A stretch of DNA of 7,011 nt, taken from the NCBI GenBank assembly GCA_947176785.1, contig CAMWSA010000195.1, forward strand, positions 1 to 7,011. Reading direction: 5' to 3'. This document shows positions 1-5,352 of the stretch, in pieces. The DNA is from an uncultured Lachnospiraceae bacterium (GTDB lineage Bacteria; Bacillota; Clostridia; Lachnospirales; Lachnospiraceae). A program made the translations under genes and the position numbers. Under the pieces are notes generated by a model. That model ran no database searches and was not told the DNA's origin. It saw only the letters and a list, made by a program, of their open reading frames with translations. Every line of letters begins with the position of its first letter. Position 1 is the stretch's first letter.

Positions 1-2042
1 CGGGACGGCTGTGCTGCCCGGCCTTCTTCCCGCTTCGTTTCCTCCCGGGACGGCTCGTCCCCGTACTCCCTGTGCAGCGCCGCTCTCTGCTCACCCATGG
101 CGGCTTCCAGCTGCTGCTTCTCAAACATCTCGTAGTAAATTCCCTTCCGCTCCATGAGCCGGGCATGGTCGCCCACTTCCGCCGCCCGGCCCTCGTCCAG
201 CACCAGAATCACGTCCGCATGCTGGATCGTGGAAATCCTGTGGGCAATCAAAAGGGTGGTCTTCCCCTGGCGGTTCTCCCGCAGATTCCGCAGCAAATGC
301 TCCTCCGTATCCGTGTCCACAGCGGACAGCGCATCGTCCAGAATCAGTATGGGGGCGTCCTTCATCAGCGCTCTGGCTATGGAACTGCGCTGCTTCTGCC
401 CGCCGGAGAGAGTCACCCCTCTCTCACCCACCACGGTATCATACTGATCAGGGAACTCCATGATGCTGTCATGGATGCAGGCAGCTTTTGTGGCGGCCAC
501 AATCCTCTCCATATCCTGTCCCTCAACCCCGAAGGCAATATTGGCCTTCAATGTATCGGAAAACAGGAAATTGTCCTGCGGCACATAGGCGATCTGCCGC
601 CGCAGTTCCTTTAAGGGGATGGCATTGATATCCCTGCCGTCCAGCAGGAGCATCCCCCGCTCCGTATTATATAAGTGCAGCATCAGGTTGACCAGCGTGG
701 ATTTGCCGCTGCCGGTGCGTCCGATCACCGCCAGGGTTGTGCCCGCCGGAATCTCCAGACAGATATCCCGCAGATCCGGTTCCACTGCCCCCTTGTGCGT
801 GTATGTCAGGTGAGAGAAGGTGATCTGCCCGGTCAGGGGCGGATGCTTGGCCCGCGTTCCTTCCCCTTCCGGAAGTGCGGCCCCCTGGCAGACCGCTTTC
901 AGGCGGCTCTTGGCCCGGGCGGCGGACCTTCCGCTGCCCGCACCGCCTTTTCCCTCCCGCGCGGGCGCTTTTTCCTTCTTCCTCCCCGAAACCCGGGCTC
1001 CATTGGCCTGCTGCCCGACGGATTGTTGTTCCTCGAATGGCATATCCCCAGGCTGCAGTTCTTCGGACTGCAAGTCCCTCACCCCCGGTTCCTCCTCCAT
1101 GACGGCACGTACCCGCTTGATGGAAGCGCCGCCCTGGGCAAAGGTGTTGATGGCATCGCCGCAGGCCAGCATGGGCCAGACCAGCATATTTACATACTGG
1201 TGGAACGCCACGAAGCGCCCCAGGGTGATCTCCCCCACAATGGCCAGGTATCCGCCGTAAATCAGCGTCACCAGGCTGCTGATACCGATAAACACCTCCA
1301 GCAGGGGCATGACCACAGCCTGCAGCCGCACCAGGTTTAAATTTTTTACCCTGGTTCTCTCATTGGCCTCTGTAAAAGCCTTCAACTGCGCCTGCTCACG
1401 GACAAAAGCCTTGATTACCCGGATACCGGAGAAGCTCTCCTGCACATAATCCGTCAGGTCGGATACCGCCTCCTGACGCTCCATATACCTGGTATGGATT
1501 ATTTTTCCATAATATATCGTCCCACCGCAGATCACTGCCATGGGGACCAGCGCCAGCAGTGTCAGCTTCACATTCACATACACCATCATCTGTCCGATGA
1601 CCATGACCGTCATCACCGAGGCGTCAAAGGCGGAGATCACCGCCATGCCGATCGCCATGCGGATGGCATTTAAGTCGCTGGTAAAACGAGTCATCAGGTC
1701 GCCGGTCTTATTCTCGTTGAAATAGTCCACACTCATTTTTTCCAGATGGGCAAACATATCATCTCGCAGCTCCTTCTCTATTTTTCTGGCGGAGCCAAAC
1801 AGAAAATATCTCCAGAGAAAGCGCCCCAGGGCCAGAGTCAGCCCCAGTATAAGCAGGCCCAGCAGGCAACTCTTCACGCCGTTCCAGTCCAGGGTGCGGG
1901 CTGTCAGCCCGTCCGTGACCGCGCCGGTGATCCTGGGTATGTACAGATTGGCAAAATCCACCACGAACAGGGTGATGATGCCCGCAATATAATGCCCTTT
2001 ATGTCTCTTGATATACCGCATGATAAAACGCAATTCTTCCAT
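1..2042 (-). CDS. ABC exporter half-transporter (multidrug/lipid type), C-terminus cut by window edge
   Basis: This is a fused membrane-plus-ATPase half-transporter that would pump a hydrophobic substrate out across the cytoplasmic membrane. Translation from the ATG at 2042 gives 680 codons with no stop before position 1. Six membrane helices lie at roughly residues 18-36, 58-78, 130-150, 152-170, 240-262 and 270-290. The ATPase domain shows Walker A GRTGSGKST (441-449), a Q-loop Gln near 489, signature LSGGQ (545-549), Walker B ending LDD (568-570), D-loop SAVD and H-loop His601. The residue after the Walker B Asp is Asp570 instead of the catalytic Glu, as in the degenerate subunit of heterodimeric exporters (TM287, YheI-type), so a partner gene probably follows off-window. 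Residues 315-405 form a linker about 60 longer than usual, rich in Gly, Ala, Lys and Arg. The tail after about residue 640 is long and charged. AGAGGG seven bases upstream supports the start. The substrate cannot be read from sequence. Confidence 0.93.
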   Translation of the reverse strand, partial: MEELRFIMRYIKRHKGHYIAGIITLFVVDFANLYIPRITGAVTDGLTARTLDWNGVKSCLLGLLILGLTLALGRFLWRYFLFGSARKIEKELRDDMFAHLEKMSVDYFNENKTGDLMTRFTSDLNAIRMAIGMAVISAFDASVMTVMVIGQMMVYVNVKLTLLALVPMAVICGGTIYYGKIIHTRYMERQEAVSDLTDYVQESFSGIRVIKAFVREQAQLKAFTEANERTRVKNLNLVRLQAVVMPLLEVFIGISSLVTLIYGGYLAIVGEITLGRFVAFHQYVNMLVWPMLACGDAINTFAQGGASIKRVRAVMEEEPGVRDLQSEELQPGDMPFEEQQSVGQQANGARVSGRKKEKAPAREGKGGAGSGRSAARAKSRLKAVCQGAALPEGEGTRAKHPPLTGQITFSHLTYTHKGAVEPDLRDICLEIPAGTTLAVIGRTGSGKSTLVNLMLHLYNTERGMLLLDGRDINAIPLKELRRQIAYVPQDNFLFSDTLKANIAFGVEGQDMERIVAATKAACIHDSIMEFPDQYDTVVGERGVTLSGGQKQRSSIARALMKDAPILILDDALSAVDTDTEEHLLRNLRENRQGKTTLLIAHRISTIQHADVILVLDEGRAAEVGDHARLMERKGIYYEMFEKQQLEAAMGEQRAALHREYGDEPSREETKREEGRAAQPS

Positions 2043-2078
2043 GGTAAGTCCCTCTATCCTTCCGTAGCCGTAATTTTA

Positions 2079-2087
2079 ATCATAACA
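2079..2087 (-). promoter_or_regulatory. possible extended -10 promoter of the ABC transporter gene
   Basis: On the minus strand TGT precedes TATGAT, an extended -10 (TGn plus a 5/6 match to TATAAT). It lies about 37 bases upstream of the ABC transporter ATG, giving a leader of about 30 nt. No good -35 hexamer is visible at 16-18 bases, which is tolerable for an extended -10. This is the only plausible promoter seen in the short gap before the gene. Confidence 0.35.
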
Positions 2088-2104
2088 TAAAAGCCCCTTT
2101 AAAG

Positions 2105-2460
2105 CTACACAAAAATTTGAGTTCCCGCTTTCCTCAACGCCTGGCGAAGTTGTTTGAGGCTTTTCCGCAATTTGTAGCAATGTATGAGACGCTGTATGGT
2201 ATGTATGGGGACATGGTGAAAGCGTAGCTTAGGATAATGGATCGAAATACGGCAAAATATATGATTGATGAGATGGATGACAAAATTAAGCTCCTGGAAG
2301 CAAAGAAGGATCAGTTGGAAAACGAGTATAGCCAACTGGCAGCTGAGAAAACCGGTTGGTAGCTGAAAAAAACCTGCTTGAGGCACAGAACATCCGGCAT
2401 CAGGCAAAAATCAATGAACTGCAGGCCGAATTACATCGACAGAAGGCAACTCAGAAGTGA
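2105..2460 (+). pseudogene. decayed C-terminal fragment resembling Rpn/PD-(D/E)XK-family transposase
   Basis: This stretch reads as protein on the plus strand but is broken. Frame 2105 onwards gives a coding-looking segment (SSRFPQRLAKLFEAFPQF, then YETLYGMYGDMVKA) to an in-frame TAG at 2225-2227. It continues in the same frame as LRIMDRNTAKYMIDEM and a lysine/glutamate coiled coil. A one-base shift near 2345-2352 moves the coiled coil into the next frame (ENRLVAEKNLLEAQ, then INELQAELHRQKATQK), which ends at TGA 2458-2460. The motif LRxMDRNTxKYMIDEM followed by a heptad-rich tail is, from memory, typical of the C-terminus of Rpn-like 'PD-(D/E)XK nuclease family transposases' of clostridia. 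The nuclease domain is absent. An intrinsic terminator follows at 2525-2554. The coding origin and disruptions are seen directly; the family name is a recollection that a search must confirm. Confidence 0.55.
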
Positions 2461-2524
2461 TTTTACAGCCGGAGGATTTTGACCGGTCGAGGTTATACAT
2501 TGATGTGTTATACTTAGCAGAAGA

Positions 2525-2554
2525 GGTTGCCACATATGCGGCAACCCCTTTTTT
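2525..2554 (+). terminator. intrinsic terminator after the transposase remnant
   Basis: A perfect 7-bp stem GGTTGCC/GGCAACC (2525-2531 with 2540-2546) and an 8-base loop are followed by CC and a run of six T on the plus strand. It sits 65 bases beyond the TGA of the broken gene, so it is probably that gene's original terminator. On the minus strand the stem lacks a T-run, so it should not stop htpG read-through efficiently. Confidence 0.75.
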
Positions 2555-2574
2555 ATTCAAGCTAACTCCCATTC

Positions 2575-2590
2575 GCCCGCTTCAGCGGGC
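2575..2590. repeat. GC-rich perfect hairpin GCCCGC-TTCA-GCGGGC
   Basis: A perfect 6-bp palindromic stem with a four-base loop (TTCA on plus, TGAA on minus). Neither strand has a T-run after it, so it is not a canonical intrinsic terminator. It lies between the htpG stop and the plus-strand terminator, next to the dyad at 2599-2636. It could be an mRNA 3'-end stabiliser or part of a dispersed intergenic repeat. Confidence 0.5.
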
Positions 2591-2598
2591 ATTCAAAT

Positions 2599-2636
2599 CA
2601 GGATGGTGAAAATTCTTTTTCACCCTATCCATCCTG
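2599..2636 (-). terminator. compound stem-loop just downstream of htpG, possible weak terminator
   Basis: On the minus strand an outer stem CAGGATG/CATCCTG encloses an inner stem GTGAAAA/TTTTCAC with loop AGAA and a six-base bulge (GATAGG) on one side. It begins 4 bases after the htpG stop codon. The bases that follow (ATTTGAATG) are only weakly U-rich, so termination is plausible but not certain. It is the best candidate for the htpG transcript 3' end. Confidence 0.45.
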
Positions 2637-2640
2637 TACC

Positions 2641-4875
2641 TTATTTTGCCAGCAGCAGCATAATATCATTGCTTCTGGTGATGAAATTGGTCATGGCCTC
2701 CGGTGCCAGAGGCGCATGCTGGAGCTTCGCCAGGTCGTACAGCTGCTCGCAGATCATCTCCACGTTCTCGCCGTCCCGGTGATCCACCACATACTGCACC
2801 AGCGGATGGCTGGCATTCAGCACCAGGGTCTCTCCCTCTGCGCCAAAGCCTCCCATGTCCATGCCATTCATGGAGTACATCTTCATCATATCCTGCATCC
2901 GCCTGCTCTCCTCGGACAGGGTAATCACAGAAGAAATCTTCTTGTTCTTCAGCTTCTCCACCTTTACAGTGATCTTGTCATTCTTCAGGGCCTTCTTCAT
3001 GATGGCAGCAATGGCTTCCGCCTGCTCTTCCATCTCTTTCTCGGCCTTCTTGGAGGTCTTGTCCTTAAGGGTATCCGTTAAATCCGCGTCAATGCGCAGG
3101 AACTTCACGCCCTCGTTCTTGGACTCCAGCTGGGAGATGAAAGGCTGGTCAATATTATGGGTCAGGATCACCGCATCCATCTTGGCGGCTTTGAACATAT
3201 TGATGTACTGACTCTGCTGCTGTTCATCCGTCACATAGTAGATGATCTTCTCCTTCTTCTCTTCTTCGGCTTCTTCCTCGCCATCCTCTGCCTCTGCCGA
3301 TTCGTCGGTCACAATCTCGGCTTCCACTGCCTCGCCGTTCTCGTCAACGGCACTGCCGGCCTCTGCCGCCTCACCGCTTCCCTCTGCGGCACTGCCGGTC
3401 TCCCCTGCTTCACCGCTTCCCTCTGCGGCGCTGCCGGTCTCCCCTGCTTCACCATTTTCCCCTGCGGTGCTGCCGCCATCCGCGCCGGCGGCATTGTCGG
3501 CCTCATCGGCATCCGTGGGCTTCACCTCCAGACATTCCGGCAGGGTCAGATATTTGCCGTCCAGGTTCTTGAACAGGATGTAGTCATTCATCTTTTCGCA
3601 GAACTTGTCATCCCGCAGGCACCCGAACTTGATAAAGGGGCTGATATCATCCCAATACTTATCATACTCCTCCTTCTCGGTCTTGCACATGCCGGAAAGC
3701 TTGTCAGCCACCTTCTTGCTGATAAATTCAGAGATCTTCTTCACAAAACCGTCATTCTGCAGCGCGCTTCTGGACACATTCAGCGGCAGATCCGGACAGT
3801 CAATCACACCCTTTAACAAAAGCAGGAACTCCGGGATGACCTCCTTGATATTGTCCGCAATAAATACCTGATTGTTATAAAGCTTGATGGTACCCTCTAT
3901 GGACTCATACTCCATATTGATCTTGGGGAAATACAGGATCCCCTTTAAATTGAAGGGATAATCCATGTTCAGGTGTACCCAGAACAGGGGTTCCTTGTAA
4001 TCCTGGAATACCTTACGGTAAAATGTCAGGTACTCCTCCCTGGTGCAGTCGTTGGGATGCTTTGTCCACAGAGGCACAGTCTCGTTGATCAGTTCAGGGC
4101 GCTTCCTGATCTTCAGCTTCTCCTCACCGGGTTCCTCCGGCTCCTCACCCTCCTTGGCTTCCTTGACCTCCGGGTGGATCTCCTCAAGCACCTCGTCATC
4201 CTCCAGCTTTTCCTCCACCTTGATAATCTGGGTTTCCTGGCTGTTCGCCTTGGACAGATAGATCTCTGTGGGCATAAAGGAACAATATTTCTTCAAAACC
4301 TCACGAGCTTTATACTCATTGCAGAACTCCAGGCAGTCATCATTCAAAAACAGAGTGATGGTGGTACCCACGCCCTGCTTGTCCCCATCCTCCATGGAAA
4401 ACTCCGTGCCGCCGTCACATTCCCAATGCACCGGTGTCGCACCCTCCTGATAAGAAAGAGTGTCAATATGCACCTCGTCGGCCACCATGAAAGCCGAATA
4501 AAAGCCCAGTCCGAAATGACCGATGATCTGATCCGCATTGCTCTTGTCCTTGTACTTCTCGATGAAATCCGTTGCGCCGGAAAAAGCGATCTGATTGATA
4601 TACTCCTCCACCTCGTCGGCAGTCATACCCAGACCATTGTCCGTAAAGGTCAGGGTCTTGCTTTCCGGGTTCACCACCACATCAATCCTGGCCTTGTAAT
4701 CATCCGGCAGGGTATACTCGCCCATCATATCCAATTTCTTCAGTTTGGTGATGGCGTCACACCCGTTGGAAATCAGTTCCCTGTAAAAGATATCGTGGTC
4801 ATTGTACAACCACTTCTTGATAATCGGGAAAATGTTTTCGCTGTTGATTGACAAACTTCCATTTTTTGCTGCCAT
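2641..4875 (-). CDS. htpG: HtpG, Hsp90-family molecular chaperone
   Basis: Cytosolic ATP-dependent chaperone that works as a dimer on partly folded clients. The N-terminal GHKL ATPase domain (about 1-210) shows RELISNGCDA with Glu33 and Asn37, TDNGLGMT with Asp79, and the lid motif GHFGLGFYSAF from about 119. The middle domain carries the conserved catalytic Arg369 in LPLNVSRSALQND. The C-terminal dimerisation domain ends at the TAA. An acidic linker (about 221-259) separates the first two domains. A second insertion of about 90 residues (about 452-542), Gly/Ala/Glu/Ser-rich and partly built of 13-residue repeats, interrupts the middle domain before the IIYYVTD strand. The total of 744 residues compares with about 620-650 in typical bacterial HtpG. 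The ATG at 4875 is chosen because AAAAGGA lies about 10 bases upstream; the GTG at 4884 abuts that site. CIRCE and a TTGACA promoter lie far upstream. Confidence 0.97.
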   Translation of the reverse strand: MAAKNGSLSINSENIFPIIKKWLYNDHDIFYRELISNGCDAITKLKKLDMMGEYTLPDDYKARIDVVVNPESKTLTFTDNGLGMTADEVEEYINQIAFSGATDFIEKYKDKSNADQIIGHFGLGFYSAFMVADEVHIDTLSYQEGATPVHWECDGGTEFSMEDGDKQGVGTTITLFLNDDCLEFCNEYKAREVLKKYCSFMPTEIYLSKANSQETQIIKVEEKLEDDEVLEEIHPEVKEAKEGEEPEEPGEEKLKIRKRPELINETVPLWTKHPNDCTREEYLTFYRKVFQDYKEPLFWVHLNMDYPFNLKGILYFPKINMEYESIEGTIKLYNNQVFIADNIKEVIPEFLLLLKGVIDCPDLPLNVSRSALQNDGFVKKISEFISKKVADKLSGMCKTEKEEYDKYWDDISPFIKFGCLRDDKFCEKMNDYILFKNLDGKYLTLPECLEVKPTDADEADNAAGADGGSTAGENGEAGETGSAAEGSGEAGETGSAAEGSGEAAEAGSAVDENGEAVEAEIVTDESAEAEDGEEEAEEEKKEKIIYYVTDEQQQSQYINMFKAAKMDAVILTHNIDQPFISQLESKNEGVKFLRIDADLTDTLKDKTSKKAEKEMEEQAEAIAAIMKKALKNDKITVKVEKLKNKKISSVITLSEESRRMQDMMKMYSMNGMDMGGFGAEGETLVLNASHPLVQYVVDHRDGENVEMICEQLYDLAKLQHAPLAPEAMTNFITRSNDIMLLLAK
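3351..3467 (-). repeat. 39-bp tandem repeat within htpG (3 units)
   Basis: Three consecutive 39-bp units start at 3351, 3390 and 3429. Units 2 and 3 share a long nearly identical block, and units 1 and 2 share an identical distal half. A fourth, degenerate unit precedes at about 3312-3350. Each encodes 13 residues of the type GSAAEGSGEAGET. The unit length is a multiple of three, so gain or loss of units keeps the frame. The repeat makes up much of the acidic insertion in the HtpG middle domain. Confidence 0.9.
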
Positions 4876-4938
4876 ACTTACCACATCCTTTTCTTATTCT
4901 TTTTATAGTCAACGGCATTGGGAGTTCCGCTTTCGGCC

Positions 4939-5160
4939 TCACAAAAGCTTTCGTATATGGCTTATGCAAGTCCGAAAGCAGAAATTTGTTATGTCGTTTA
5001 CTATATACTTTATATTTTGCGGAAAACCTTCACAATGATGCGCTGGTCCGTGGCTTTCATTATACTCGCCAGCGGTTAGATTTTCCTTCCTGCACGTCAT
5101 ATGCTGCCTATAATCAACGGCATACGTTGTTTACTACAATTACGGCATGAGGCGTGCAGG
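4939..5160 (-). other. hairpin-rich htpG leader with two tiny overlapping ORFs
   Basis: This is the main part of the 475-base gap between ppiC and htpG, transcribed toward htpG if the promoter at 5215-5243 is used. Inverted repeats: CCTGCACG/CGTGCAGG (5089-5096 with 5153-5160) enclosing CAACG/CGTTG (5115-5129); CGCTGG/CCAGCG (5041-5046 with 5069-5074); GCTTTCGG/CCGAAAGC (4929-4936 with 4972-4979). A near-perfect direct repeat ATGCCGTTGAYTATA occurs at 4904-4918 and 5109-5123 on the minus strand. A 53-codon ORF (ATG 5100 to TGA 4939) begins inside the stop of a 25-codon ORF (ATGA overlap), but neither has a convincing ribosome site. I recognise no riboswitch or protein family. It may be a regulatory leader or a decayed intergenic repeat. 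Confidence 0.4.
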
Positions 5161-5214
5161 GCGTGGGAAATCATAGTGCCTGTCAGTATAAAAGGCTTTC
5201 TGCTGCTATTGATT

Positions 5215-5243
5215 AGTTTAAATCTCTTGTCCTCAAATGTCAA
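5215..5243 (-). promoter_or_regulatory. sigma-A-type promoter for htpG
   Basis: Minus strand: a consensus -35 TTGACA (5243-5238), a 17-base spacer and -10 TAAACT (5220-5215, 4/6 match). The predicted start is near 5208, giving a 5' leader of about 330 nt before the htpG ATG. It lies seven bases downstream of the CIRCE element. No better hexamer pair was found nearer the gene; a TATAAT at about 5059-5064 lacks a -35. Confidence 0.65.
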
Positions 5244-5250
5244 CACAAAA

Positions 5251-5277
5251 TTAGCACTCAATTCGAACGAGTGCTAA
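5251..5277. promoter_or_regulatory. CIRCE operator (HrcA binding site)
   Basis: TTAGCACTC, nine bases, GAGTGCTAA: an exact match to the CIRCE consensus with the canonical 9-base spacer. HrcA binds this dyad and represses chaperone genes until heat stress. The only downstream gene in a suitable orientation is htpG. The site sits just upstream of the -35 box, not between promoter and start codon as in classical groESL and dnaK operons. Confidence 0.97.
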
Positions 5278-5285
5278 CAATCCGT

Positions 5286-5324
5286 AAAAAAGTGCCGGAA
5301 ACACGGCATTTCCAAGCACTTTTT
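5286..5324 (-). terminator. intrinsic terminator of the ppiC transcript (bidirectional form)
   Basis: Minus strand: AAAAGTGC, TT, GGAAA, a seven-base loop, TTTCC, G, GCACTTTTTT. The stem is long with a small internal mismatch and is followed by a U-run. It lies 28 bases after the ppiC stop codon and 8 bases before CIRCE. It isolates ppiC from the heat-shock unit. Confidence 0.88.
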
Positions 5325-5352
5325 ATAATTCTAAAATTTTCATTAACTGTTA

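Noticed and set aside
72..1340. Plus-strand open frames opposite the ABC transporter (72-614, 675-1340, 820-1260)
   Set aside because: They mirror the ABC exporter coding strand, which carries all expected ATPase motifs. They are Pro/Arg-rich artefacts of GC-rich antisense reading.
2105..2407. 100-codon minus-strand frame at 2407-2105
   Set aside because: It is antisense to the transposase-like remnant, whose plus-strand reading gives a coherent coiled coil.
3312..3467. Regular repeats as a CRISPR array
   Set aside because: The units are contiguous with no unique spacers and stay in frame within htpG, so this is a coding tandem repeat.
3157..4851. Long plus-strand open frames opposite htpG (such as 3157-3816 and 3973-4851)
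   Set aside because: They are antisense to a full-length, well-conserved HtpG, show no recognisable domains, and arise from its codon bias.
4802..5150. Plus-strand open frames across the htpG leader (4802-5038, 4848-5150)
   Set aside because: Both overlap the htpG 5' end or leader antisense, and no plus-strand promoter or ribosome site was seen. A dispersed-repeat origin is mentioned in the findings instead.
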